This document shows positions 28,818 through 41,071 of a DNA stretch of 64,000 nt, one piece after another. Within the stretch, counting starts at the first letter, position 1. Each line of letters opens with the position of its first letter. The translations under genes and the position numbers were made by a program. The stretch spans positions 24,756,406 to 24,820,405 of the forward strand of contig NC_081409.1 in the NCBI RefSeq assembly GCF_030272615.1. Reading direction: 5' to 3'. Source of the stretch: Cryptomeria japonica. Taxonomy: Eukaryota > Streptophyta > Pinopsida > Cupressales > Cupressaceae. The notes beneath the pieces are model-generated. The model saw only the letters and a program-made list of their open reading frames with translations. It searched no databases and was not told the DNA's origin.

Positions 28818-31800
28818 ATGTCTACTAATTATTTCAGGAAGGACAGTCCTAAACTTGATGGAACCAACTATGGGATATGGAAGATCAAGATGGAGACACA
28901 TCTGAATTGCACTAGTAAAGACATCTGGGAAGTTACAAAGAATGGTTATACTGTTGTTGTAGCTTGTCAAACTACTCCAACTACCTTAGCTAAAGATGAA
29001 AAAAATGATTGCAAAGCAAGCGAAGCACTTTTGAGCACATTATCAGATCAACAAATCATGGGATTATTAGACAGGTCTACCGCTAAAGCTATTTGGGATC
29101 ATTTGGAAACACTAAATGAAGGAGATTCCATAGTCAAGATTGCAAAACTTGAAAGCTTCTGAGTCAGGTATGAACATCTAAAAATGGAAGAAGATGAAAG
29201 GATTTCTACGTTTATGGAAAGAGTAAATGAAATTGTTTTGGGTATTAAATATTGTGGAGGAACCTTGAGTGAGGATGAAATTGTTTCAAAAATCTTAAGA
29301 GGATTGCCACCGACATATAAAATGAAGGTTACTGCTATAAATGAGTTGAGAACAATGCCTAATACATCAATAACTAGGGATACATTGATTGGAAAACTTT
29401 CAGCCTTTGAAATTGAGGAATTTGGTCTTGTTGCTACTATAAAAACTAATTTGGCCTTTAAAGCATCAACATCATCTGCTCTATCATTTGACAAATCAGA
29501 TTGGAAAGCCTTTTATGCAAGAGAACTTGAAGCACTATTTGCAAGAAAAATGCCAAAAGGTCCAGTTGGAAGTAAGTATGAAGGTAAAGCAACCTTTAAA
29601 TGTTTTAACTACAATAAGATTGGTCATATGGCTTCAAGATGCCTTGATAGACATGCTAGACTAAGAGAAGAAGCTAGAAGAACATACAAGCCTAATCTTG
29701 AATATCAGAGATACATATTTAAGAAGAACAAAGACAAATCTTGTTACATTGCTAATGAAGGTGTGACTGATGATTCTGATGAGGATCCAACAGACAATGG
29801 ATGGGTTTTTGTTGCTATAACAGAAGATCAACCATCACCTACTGCTCAACTGGTAGAACAAGCCCTAGTAGCCAAAGTTGAAGCAAAGGATGAATGGATC
29901 ATTGACTCGGGATGCTCACATCACATGACAGGAGATAGAGGTAAATTCTTGAACTTTCAAGAATACAATGGAGGTTTAGTAAGATTTGGAGATAACAAAG
30001 CCTGTTCAATCAAAGGTAAGGGTTCAATATCTCTTGATGGTAAGCATAACACTGACAATGTCTACTATGTTGAAGGTTTAAAGCATAATCTTTTAAATGC
30101 TGATCAATTAGTTGAGAAAGGATTTCAGTTACAATTTAAAAATGGAAATTGCAAAATCATGAATAGAACTGGTTTGGAAATTGCAACCGGTAATCAGACT
30201 AGAGGTAATATCTTTCATTTGAATAACAGTGAAAAGGCATGCTTGATTGCACATATAGATGAAAGTTGGTTATGGCATAATAGACTATGTCATGTAAACT
30301 TTGATTGCATGGTAAAAATCAGTACCTCTAAGGCAGTTAGAGATATACCTAAAATTGTGAAACCTCATAATACAATTTGTAAGGAATGTCAATTTGGAAA
30401 ACAAGTTAGAGCTAGTTTCAAATGTATTCCAGAAAAATCCAATAATGCTCTTGATTTGATTCACATTAATTTATGTGGTCCAGCTAGAACTAAAAGCTGA
30501 CAAGGTGATAGATATTTCATGCTAATTATTGATGATTATTCTAGAATGTGTTGGGTTACTTTTCTTAGAGAAAAATCAGAAGCACTTGGAAAGTTGAAAC
30601 TGTTCAAAGCAATGGTTGAGAATGAAATCGGTAAGAAAATAAAATGTTTAAGATTAGATCAAGGAGGAGAATTCACATCTAAGGATTTTAATACATTCTA
30701 TGAAGTGAATGGAATTAGAAGACAGTTATCAGCACCTTAGACACCACAGCAGAATGGAGTTGTTGAAAGGAAAAACAAAACTATCTTGGATGCAGCAAGA
30801 AGTATGTTATCTAAAGCAAATCTACCACATGTGTATTGGAGAGAAGTAGTTAGCACTGCTATCTATACATTCAACAAAGTTCACATCAAAGGTGAAACCT
30901 GTAAGACCCCTCATGAACTATGGTTTGGTAATACTCCTACTCTTAAGTATTTCAGAGTTTTTGGAAGTAAATGTTATATTAGAAGAGATGACTATATTGG
31001 CAAATTTGATCCTAGAAGTGATCAAGGAATATTTCTTGGTTATTCATCTAAGAGCAAGGCATATAGATGTTTTAATAAGATATTGCAGAAAATTGCTGAG
31101 AGTACAAATGTAAGGATTGATGAACAATTCAAAGGAAATTCAAGGTATATAGACTCTAAACCGGCAACAAAAATTGTGACAAATGAACCTACACCAAATC
31201 CACCGGTACAGAATGGAGATCCAGTTACCCTAGTATCATCAGAGAAATCCACAATAATTGAAGAACAACAATAAACTAAGACACCCGGGTATGTATGATT
31301 GAATCATTCTGAAGATCAGATAATTGGAAACAAATTCAAAGGAGTTATGACAAGAGGAAGATTGGCAAATGAAGAAGTATGTCTTATTTCTCAAATTGAA
31401 CCATCATCTATCAATGAGGCATGTGAAGATAAATTTTGGATTAAAGCTATGGAAGAAGAATTAAGACAAATTGAGAAAAATAATACTTGGACATTAGTTC
31501 CCCAACCTAAAGATAAAAATGTAATTGGAACCAAATGGGTATTTAGAAACAAACTTAATGAAGATGGTAAGGTTGTCAGAAATAAAGCAAGACCAGTGTG
31601 TAAAGGATATTCTTAGAAAGAAGGAGTTGATTATAATGAAACCTTTGGACCGGTAGCCAGAATTGAGGCAGAAATATTATTCTTGGCTTTTGCAGCTCAC
31701 AAGGACTACAAAGTTTATCAAATGGATATTAAATGTGCATTTTTGAATGGAGATCTCGAAGAGGAAGTATATATTGAACAACCTAATGGATTTTCTTTGA

Positions 31801-32922
31801 CAGATGACAATGATATGGTTTGTAGGTTAATAAAAGCTCTGTATGGATTGAAACAAGCCCCAAGAGCCAAGAGCTCTGTATGCAAGGTTAGATAAGCATT
31901 TTTTAAAGATTGGTTTTACTAAAGGAAATGTAGACAACAATTTATATTACAAAATAACTAATGATGACATCTTGATTATTGAAGTATTTGTTGATGATAC
32001 AATCTTTGGGGGAGAAGATGGATTATGTAAGGAATTTTCTATTAAAATGCAGCAAGAATTTGAAATGTCTATGATTGGAGAAATAAAATTATTTTTAGGA
32101 TTGCAAATTTCACAGACTGATAAAGGTATATTTTTGAGTCAATCCAAGTACTTGAAAGAATTACTAAAAAAATTTGGGATGGAGAACTCTAAACCGGTAA
32201 GCACACCTATGACTACAAATGACAAATTATCTCAAAGGGATGAATCTACACCTATTAATCCAACTAGATACAAATCTATGATAGGAGGTTTACTATATTT
32301 AACACAAACCAGGCCTGATATTATGAATGCAGTATGTATTTTTTCTATATTTCAAAGTAATCCTAGGGAAAATCATGAATTAGCAGTAAAAAGCATTTTC
32401 CGATACTTACAAGGCACAACAAATCTTGGATTATGGTATCCTAGAGATTAAAATTTTGACCTATGTGCATACATAGATGCCAATTGGGCAGGAGATTTGG
32501 ATGATAGAAAAAGCACCACTGGAGGAGCATTCTTTCTTGGAAAAAGATTAGTTTCTTGGTTTAGTAAGAAACAGAGTTGTACATCTTTATCAACAACAAA
32601 ATCAAAATATGTTGTAGCAGCAACTAACTATATACAGGTACTATGGCTTAAGCAAATGTTGAAAGACATAAAGGTAAAATGTAAGGAATATAACACTATA
32701 GCAATTGATATATCTAAGAATCCGGTATGACATTCTAAAACAAAACATGTTTCTATCAAACTAAATTTTCTAAGGGAAAAAGTTGAAGAAAAAGAGATAA
32801 AACTAGTTTATGTGAATACTAAAAAACAACTTGCAGATATTTTCACAAAACCTTTGCCTAAGGAGACCTTTGAATATCTCAGAGATCAACTTGGAGTCAT
32901 ACCACCACCGGTAGAGACTTAG
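28818..32922 (+). pseudogene. Element F copia gag-pol
   Basis: The ATG at 28818 opens MSTNYFRKDSPKLDGTNYG. The Gag domain is followed by a knuckle with a lost Cys (CFNYNKIGHMASRC), the protease IIDSGCSHHMTG (near 29905), the GAG pre-integrase, the integrase core (DDYSRMCWVTFL, RLDQGGEFTS, NGVVERKNKT), RT (YQMDIKCAFLNGDLEEEVYI, catalytic FVDD at 31987-31998) and RNase H to a stop at 32920. Stops fall at 29160, 30498, 30738, 31272, 31296, 31614, 32449 and 32728; most sit where related elements have Gln or Arg, so C-to-T changes explain them. A 7-bp tandem duplication of caagagc near 31860-31873 shifts the frame in RT. Confidence 0.93.
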
Positions 32923-33253
32923 ATAGTTGATGATTGTCTGAACTGGCAGAATTGAAAGACAAATCTTTTACTCCGGTCTTTGATGAGGAAGCTACTTCTC
33001 AGGGGGAGTAGTTGGTATATTGTATGAACTTGATTTTTTTTTAACTTTGGCATTTGATGTCAAAGGGGGAGAGATATCTATGGAAAAAAAAATTATCTTT
33101 TTGAGGAGAGATTGGTATTGAAAATAAATCTTTGGATAAACACATGTTGCTCCCAGGGGGAGAGATTGTTGTTTAGGAGATTGTTGGTTTTTGGTATTTG
33201 GCATTTCTGTTTTGGTACTTTGATGGTTTTTCCATCTTGTGTTGCCATTAATG
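32923..33253 (+). other. Element F 3' UTR with repeated purine tracts
   Basis: It contains tcagggggag (about 32999), aaagggggag (33062) and cagggggaga (33155) before the true PPT, each next to a phrase like tttggcatttgatgtc or ttggtatt. It appears to be built from repeated decayed copies of the PPT/U3 junction. Confidence 0.7.
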
Positions 33254-33267
33254 CCAAAGGGGGAGAT
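33254..33267 (+). other. Element F polypurine tract
   Basis: AAAGGGGGAGAT lies immediately before the 3' LTR start TGTTGG. This is the expected plus-strand primer. Confidence 0.9.
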
Positions 33268-34331
33268 TGTTGGTATTTTGGTATAGTTTTGTCATTGATG
33301 TCAACACCTACTGAAACACTAGCACTTTGGAGATCCAACAACATTCACCGGCAAGCAAGTAATTATTGCACAACTACTAGTATATAGTTCACCGGTAGGA
33401 TATAATGTTCACTGGCACTTGGAATGATATGGAAGACACTTGATAATGTTGAAGACATCATGTGGACACTTTGTTTTGAATAATTGATCATTGGTATATT
33501 CATATTTGCATATTTGCTTTTACCGGCAAATAGGTCCAGGGTTATCTAGGGTTACACTGGCAGGTTTATCTTTTCCAGATCAGCATGGCACGCTATGGAG
33601 ATGATTTATTATTGTTGTAAATGCATTAAGCCGACATGTTTAATTGGTTCTTGCATCAGATATTATATTGTATATAAAATGTTTTTATTGTAATATTTTA
33701 TAGAGCCGACCTACTAAAATTGGTCTTAGGTTATGGTATAAATGTAAGATCTTATTTGTAAGATCGAATGTGGAATACGAAAAAGAATTGTGTGAAGGTA
33801 TATGTGAGATTAAGCAAAGGTATACATGAAGACATCATTTGAAGGTGAAGCTACATTTTTGTAGAAGCATATCAGCATTACACTGGTACTGAATCCAACA
33901 TATGAAGATTCTCTTTTGTACAGTACATTCTTATTGGATTTAACCATCCAACTGTAGTCAGTGTGACTCCCATTTTGTGATTGAGCAGTGGGCTCTAGGC
34001 TGTTGGCCTTTCTGCATGTGCAGACCCCATTTATGTACACTTACTATCTATAGTAGTATCATCTGATTGTGGGTAAGGTTTCCCACCATGGTTTTTCCCC
34101 TTATAGGGTTTCCACGTACAAATATTGGTGTTATGTGTTGTGGATGACTCTATGTTTATGTTTCATGCATTAATCTTTACCAGTATAGCAATTTACTGTT
34201 AACACTGTCTACCGACACACTAAACTAGTTTACCGATATTAAGCATTAAGTTGGTTAATTGGTTTTTGGTTTAAATTCATTAGACAACTAATTCACCCCC
34301 CCCCCCTCTCAATTGTCTCAGGGACCTAACA
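33268..34331 (+). repeat. Element F 3' LTR (1064 bp)
   Basis: It starts tgttggtattttgg and ends gggacctaaca. It aligns along its length with 27692-28761 with scattered substitutions, a few percent by eye. The TSD atggc follows directly. Confidence 0.94.
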
Positions 34332-34336
34332 ATGGC

Positions 34337-34860
34337 TTGCATGGCATGTATCCAAGGTCTCCCCAACAACAAATTGTATGGCAAAGGAAGGTCCAAAATC
34401 TGACATATTATGTGTTTCACCATGGGGCCTACTCGGATTGGTAGTACAACAACTCCTTTGGATGAACGCTCTACATCATCATAAGATTTGATTGTGATCT
34501 TCCTGCGGGGATCCACTTATTCAATTGTATATCCCAATGCAGTGACTAATTGTAATGTACAAATATTTAGGCCTTTTCCATTATTGATCAAGACTCACTT
34601 GATCCTATGTTGGTTGATAAACCCTTCAATGTGGAGTGAGGCATTATGAGGTTGCTAGAAGGATGTGTTGTCACTTTTAGAGAAAGTGAGACAAGGTGAT
34701 GACCTTAGACTGCCAACCATGGCTTGGAACTAATCTATGTTTAGATTTCCAGGGACTGACACCTCTTGGAGAGCTTGATCCAAGATTGTTCTATGAGATG
34801 GAGATAGGCGTAATAGCTCTAAGATAGATATCAGAGCGACTGTTTTATCTAATTGGTCCA
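34337..34860 (-). pseudogene. Element E aspartic protease (part beyond F) and upstream linker
   Basis: MDPRRKITIKSYDDVERSSK, GVVVLPIRVGP and LPYNLLLGRPWIHAMQAI are the Tat protease blocks, with the frame broken at the right edge of F. The active-site region upstream (34516-34600) reads through stops; the Asp-Gly-Gly motif is not cleanly visible. The N-terminal linker (34600-34860) is decayed. Confidence 0.75.
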
Positions 34861-36638
34861 CAAGGTTATACTGCTTTGGGATAGATGTGGTACCTTGTGG
34901 AGTTGCTTTTATGGTAATATTGTTGTGACATGTAAGAACATTGCAATTTGGAACTGGGATTTTTTATGGTAATAGTTGCAATTTGTTCATTGGCATCATA
35001 CAAGTGATTCACAATGTAATTATATGCGGCTCGTGTATAATCAGTGGTATCGGTGTTTCTCCTTGAAGTGGAAGGACCTCTTTGATCTTGTGATGGAAGT
35101 GGATTTTTGAACATTAGATGATCATTGTTTGTTGTCTTTGGGTTGTGTCCTTCGATTTTGATATCACCTCAGTCAATAAGATCTGGAATAAGATCTTTCA
35201 ATCTGTGACAATTGCTTGTCTTATGCCCTTTTTCTTGATAGAAATCGCAATGTTCAGTATCCCTTCACCATGAAGGTTTGACTTGAGGTTCATAATTTGA
35301 TGTTTTGGGTAAGGTCACCAGATTTTGAGAAATTAGTTGGTGTAACACTGTTTCAATGGGTTCCCCTAAGGGAGTGTATGTTCGCTTTGGTTTAAAATTT
35401 TGTTGACGTTGTCTGGGTTCCTCTTGATGTATGTTGCGTCCTTGATTTGGAAGAGTAACTGTGTTATTCTTGGGTGGGGGGTTCTATCCTACAAGTTGAA
35501 CCACAGGTTGTGCACTTTTGATAGTTCTTGCATCCACAACCCCATCATTAACAACGTTTTTATTTATTCTAGAAGTTAGGTTTGTCACTATTGAAGCGTG
35601 GACGAGGGCCATCCTTTGGTTCATTGTAGATTTTGATAAGCCCTTTTTTGATGAGAGCCCTCTCACATTTTAAGCCTTTTGTGATCATGTCATTGAAAGA
35701 GTCTATGTCTTTTACATCTATGTGAAATTCCATTTAGTCATTTAAGTTGGAAATAAATATTTCCACTAGTTCTTGTTTAGGTACTGAAGAGAATGTTTGC
35801 TAGACATTTGATGCCATCATTGCAGAAAGATTGAAAATAGTTCACCTGGTTTTTGTTTAGTGTTACATAGACCAGCCATGGTGATATCACATTCAATGTT
35901 GTGTGAGTAATGTGCCAGGAACTTCTGGATGAGTTCTTCAAATGTCCTAATGCCACCTAGTAATTGGGAAAACCATGATGTGGTTGTTCCTCCCAAACTC
36001 TGGGGAAAGAGTTGCATTAGGTACGTATCCTCATATGCCACTTCTAGGCATGCTGAATGGAATTCTCTAACATGATCACGAGGATCTCCTTTTCCTCTGT
36101 ACTTTTTGAACTTGGGTGTTTCAAACCCTTGTGGAAAAGGTGGCATATGAAGATTTCTATCAAAGGGATAGGGACAAATATCATTAAGTGAAAACTAATT
36201 AGTTTTCACACCACTATGAAGTTGTTGGGCGAGATTTTTGACTTGTTGCCGCAACATGTCTATGTCATTATGAGGAGGAGGAGGTGGGGGATTACCTTGA
36301 TGAAGGTTGTATCTGATTTTTTCTCATCCTCTTTCATCCTCATTATGACTTTGGCATTCTGATGCTTATCTTAGTTGTGCAACATCAAAGTTAGAAGGTA
36401 GTTTAGCCCCCTCTTGAGCAAGTCTTAAAAAGTGAGTGTTGGCATTGCTCTTGAGTGTTTCATCAAAAAGTCTATTAAAGAGAAGGTTGTGTTGTGCCCT
36501 TTCTATTGCCGCCAGAGTAGGAGTGCCTTGATTTTCATCATTTATATTTCCTCCAAGGGCTTCTTGGAACTCATTGATATTTTCTTCCTCTTCCTCTTCA
36601 ATTTCTTGTTGTCTAGATCTTGATCTGGTATGAGCCAT
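34861..36638 (-). pseudogene. Element E gag
   Basis: The gag ATG is at 36638 (MAHTRSRSRQQEIEEEEEEN). The acidic N-terminus is followed by a Pro-rich stretch (NPPPPPPHNDIDML), then the Gag capsid-like domain (FETPKFKKYRGKGDPRDHVREF and GGTTTSWFSQLLGG, 35817-36146). After several stops come the region at 35484-35666 and a zinc knuckle (EHCDFYQEKGHKTSNC, about 35210-35260). The C-terminal part (34866-35114) is Ser/Asn-rich. Many TAG/TAA codons break the frame between 35484 and 35817. This protein would form the virus-like particle. Confidence 0.82.
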
Positions 36639-38605
36639 TTTGTTTATAAGTTTTTGTTGAAGTTTTCTGAAAATGATGATGAGTTGGTGATGAAATAAAA
36701 GATTGATGTTTGGTGAGGTGTTTCGCATATGAATCTCTAGAACTAAAGGTAGATGGTACCAAAGTTCTTTCTTGAATTGCTTGTTGTGTTTGATTGACAA
36801 AGTTTGATGTGATAAGGTTTAGAGAAATCTTAGATGTATTACAGACTCAAATACCTAGTAATGAGAGGATTGCACTCATAGACTAGTTTTAACCTATGTA
36901 GAAATGTCTCTGAGGATGAGTTTATCCCAGATGTAGAGGCACTCTAAAAAGTGATGTTTTTGTGTTTGATTCAAGCAATGTTGAAATAGAACTTAGGACA
37001 AGAACCTCTTAATGTTTTGAGAGTTGGAACAGAGTAATGATGTGGGTCTAGATCAACCCAATCCTTGGACTTTTTATGACCCTTTCCTTCAAATGTATTT
37101 TAGGTGTTTTTCCAAAGCCTGAAGTCGGCTCAATTTGCACTGGTCTTGACTCAAAATGAAAACACTTCAAACAATCTTTATCCCTGAGGTCAAATGGCCA
37201 GTTGCGATAAGTTCAGCCCACATCTTGATATTTCATCAACTTTGGTACTACATACCTTATGAATCATGTTGTGGCAGGTAAGGATGTGATATACTAAGTC
37301 TTGCACGAGCATAACAAATAGATGATCCCTATGATGGGGGAATCACCACTTTTATCAGGCTACAAGTAACCTTTCAAAAAGCTATGTTTCTACTCAAGGA
37401 AATATGTATGGTGAGTATCTTGGGAGCAAAACCATCTATGCTCTTGTATTGAACTTCTCAAAAATATCCTCAATCAATAGAACGGGTGGGCTACTACTTA
37501 AAGGTGTTTAGTAATTTTCAATGTTTTTAGACATAAGTTCATTCTGCAGTGACTCACTTAAGAGCCTTGTAACTTATGGTGGGCCCCATTTGTCCTTTTG
37601 GCAAGTTACACTGTAGGAACAACTATACCCAAGGCTACAGCCTTCGCTCACACCTGATTTCTATAGCGGCTCGAAGGATTTACCATGCAAGGCCATTCCC
37701 AAGAGTGATATGTCTCTTGACAAACCTCTCTTAAAAAGATAAACTTTGAGTGTTACTAACACTTTTCTCTTGCACCTAGGACCACGAAAGCCAAGGGAGA
37801 GGATAGTGTGTGTTAGAAGTAGGACCACTCGACAAACTTTTTACACAAGTGTGCCAAACACAAAATACACTTGTTCTTTTTAACTGATCATTGCAATGGT
37901 GATCGAACTATTTGGAGATGTTGCTCCAACAGCCATAGTGTTCTTTTTATCCTTCAAAGGCAATATGTTGAGTAAACTAGGAAAAATGAAATCCTGGTCA
38001 ACTTAATAAAAAGCACATTTGTTTGAAGTAAATCGCTATGCAAAACAAAACAAGTGATTATTCTTTTTAGCCCATATTGCAAGATGTGAATGTTTGTTTT
38101 AGCCAAGATAGAAATGTGTATGTTCATTTTTAGACCAAGATAGCAAAATGAAGACAATGTGAATGACTATCCTAGGATTGATCAATTTTTCCTATTAGAA
38201 CATGTTAAGGAAAAATTTGCAAATTTGACACTATCAACACTTGCAACAATATGTTAGAAAGATGCTCCTTATGTTCTGCACAATATGTAAACCCAAAATT
38301 AAATTAATCATATTAACACAAATCACACTAACAAACAAATTAGATCTAAATTAATAAAACTAATTTAAATCTAATCGAAAACTAAATTAAAATCTAATTT
38401 AAAATCTAAATTACAACTAAATGAAAGGCTAACTTAGAAAAATCTTAATTTAAAGACTACTTAAAAAAAAATCTAATTTTAAATAAAAACTATTTTAAGA
38501 AACTTAAAAAAAAATCTATTCTAAAAGACTAATTAAAATAAAATAAAATTTAAACAACTAATTTAAAAGTCTATTCTAAAAGACTAATTAAAATAAAATA
38601 AAATA
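36639..38605 (-). other. Element E leader; PBS not found
   Basis: This stretch is about 2 kb and non-coding. The part next to the LTR (about 38280-38605) is extremely AT-rich and built from repeats of cta(a)atttaaa-type phrases; a 36-bp phrase (ctattctaaaagactaatta...) occurs twice, at about 38517 and 38571, ending at the LTR edge. The PBS should be here but is missing, along with the last 29 bp of the LTR. Confidence 0.6.
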
Positions 38606-39505
38606 TGTTTGATGGCAACACACACAAGAGCACAAGAAACAAACGTTAGTGTTAGCAACAAAAGATTATCCTAAACAGGCATATCAAGAGAGATATTAAG
38701 CATGAAATAGAAAGCATACAAATATAGAATAGATAAACTATACTCCTCCAAATGCTAATCAAGATGCTCATAGTTGCTCCTCCCTTGTTCCTCTCCTCTT
38801 CAGGTTCCACATGAGTGTAGCTCTCAGCTTTTAGCACTAGCCATGGATGTCATATGGAGATTCAAGATTGTTGAAAATGATAAACAAATGCTATGCAAGT
38901 CTAGATAGTGATGTTATGAAAAAGCTCTATGCTAATAACAGTATAACAACAATACTCTAATGCTTCCTTCCTTTGCTTGAGGAGAAGGGTTCTATTTATA
39001 GAAGAAATGGGAAATGAAGGGTTAAGATTGAGCAATCTTAACAAGGGTTGGGATTGAAATATATTCAATCCATGTGAGACTTTCAACCCAATCCCATGTT
39101 GACAAGTGTCACCATGAGGAGGCTTGAGAGGAGAGATAAGGAACATTAAATGCTTGAGGGGAAATCATGGTTACCCTAGGGGGTTGGGTTAGGGTTAGGT
39201 TAATGGATATTCCTTTTATCCAAGGGATAAATGAATGTGCAAGAGTTAAATGGTTACCTTAGTCAAAGAAATAAATGCTTTGAAGAGACCCATAAGTCAA
39301 AAGGATGGTTAAGTTAGAGGAAATTCTCTAACCAAAGGTAAAAGGTGAGTTAACCATAAATGGTTATGCAAGAGACTTTAATGGTTTGGAAGACTTCAGA
39401 GGTTAACCATTTGAAGACTTAAAGCCTTAATTGACTTTCAAAGACTTTGAGGGCTTTGAAAAGTGACTCCAAGTTGTTTAGGAATGTGAAAATTTTTAAG
39501 GGGTG
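38606..39505 (-). repeat. Element E 5' LTR, part 1 (left of G)
   Basis: It aligns with 18720-19620 of the left LTR. It begins at tgtttgatggcaac, so it lacks the first 29 bp of the left LTR (U5 end on the minus strand). G is inserted after gggtg (39501-39505). Confidence 0.92.
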
Positions 39506-40920
39506 TGATGAGGCTAGGATGTGTTATTTCTTTTACCCTTAATTTGCCACTATTTGTCATTCCTATGGTATCCATGTCATTCCTATCACCATTTGGTAAG
39601 GAAGGAAAGAGGGAATTCAATAAATATGAAAGAAAAGTCAAAACAAAAATTATGAGTGAAAACTGTGGTTATTTATTGACGCAATTGTTTAATTGCCATA
39701 ACAGGGGATCTATAGGTGGATAGGTACTTGGAAGAAAGGATTGCTTAGCGCATGGATCATGTGAATGAGAGAACGACATGAAAGTGATCTATTTTTGATA
39801 GATAGTTTTGGTATAATCTTGAAATGGCATAGACTTGTTGAAGTTGTTATATTGTTTTGATTTGGTGGCCTGCAGCCCTAGATTAGTTGATGGCTATCAT
39901 TTTGTTTTGTATAAAACAAGTTTCATGGTTACAATCCCGTAATCAGTTAGAGACAATATTAGTAAGCAGTGTTATATAAATATGTATGGGATTGTTCAAA
40001 AGGATAACCAGATAATATATGAAAAACATTGTTGTTCCAATTATTATTCTCTGATTGTGAATGCATGGTTTGAAGTAACAAGCATTGATAGTTTCAGCAC
40101 TTGGTGACCGAGAAGGCAGGGCCCCCTTGCTCGCGTTATCAGGTGACTTTGTTATAAGTGTGAAGTGAGTAATTTTATGTTCTGTTCATGTGATTTGTGT
40201 TTATTATTTATAATAATAATTGTGTGATTCTGTAAACAGCTTAGTTTAGATTCAACGTAGTATTGTTTGAAGGAATTGTGAGTTTGCAGAATATTTAATA
40301 ATCCACACAGCAGGACATCTTTTTCTTTGATTTGTAATTCACAAGTATAATAAAAAATTGTAGGATAAGGAAAATATCTCAGTTCAGAAATCAAGTTATA
40401 TCCATCCGAACTTATGTTTGATCTGATTGAATGAGCTGTGATTTAGAATCTTAATACTTGGACAAATACACATTTAAATCAATAGGTCGTGACTCATAAT
40501 TTTGGTATTCTTACATACTGTTCCACTTCCTATCACTACCGTGATAGGAAGCAGAACCATCTTATTTTCACTCCCAGATTGCTAAGCAAAACACAGTTGA
40601 ATGTTCTAAGTTGGTGTTTATAAGGTAGGTGTTTAAGTAAAGAGACTTGATTGAAAGTGTGTGACTTAAGTTTAAATATTTGAAGTGTGAGATTTAATTT
40701 GTTAGTGAATGAGCCTTAGATTTGTTCTTGGAATAAGCGTGTAAATTAGAAATGCATTCATAATCACTTAACATACTATCTTCATCCCTTGAGCAAATAG
40801 CTGCTATACCTCTCATCAGTTTACGAATCCTGAATTGACACTTTTAGTTGTAACTGAGGGTGCTTGCATGAAATTAGTCCTAAGTTAATCCAAAGAATCA
40901 AACCACAGTTTTACCCTACA
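39506..40920 (+). repeat. Element G 5' LTR (1415 bp)
   Basis: It starts tgatgaggctagg and ends tttaccctaca. A TATA-like box (TGTATAAAAC) lies near 39908-39917. By eye it differs from the 3' LTR at about 58 positions (about 4%), with roughly four transitions per transversion and no length change. Confidence 0.95.
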
Positions 40921-40924
40921 TTTT

Positions 40925-40942
40925 TGGTGCTGCTGTCAGGGA
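40925..40942 (+). other. Element G primer-binding site (tRNA-Asp-like)
   Basis: TGGTGCTGCTGTCAGGGA is four bases after the LTR. It matches the Athila-type PBS TGGCGCCGTTGCCGGGGA at 13 of 18 positions, and all five differences are transitions. Confidence 0.7.
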
Positions 40943-41071
40943 GAGGTATTAAAGGTGTGAAGTCGTAGTAATTTAACATAGGAATAGTGCACCTTAGTGA
41001 AAGCTTGAACAATTGTCGACCTTGCTTGAGCTAGTACCTTAGGTTTTCATTGTAGTAATTCATCTAGGTGC

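Larger units (their letters stand above)
27692..34331 (+). mobile_element. Element F: complete copia element in E (TSD atggc)
   Basis: This 6640-bp element has 5' LTR 27692-28761, PBS 28764-28775, gag-pol 28818-32922, a 3' UTR with four PPT-like tracts, PPT 33254-33267 and 3' LTR 33268-34331. The domain order (Gag, protease, integrase, RT, RNase H) is that of Ty1/copia. It is complete in layout but dead, with eight premature stops and one frameshift. Confidence 0.95.
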
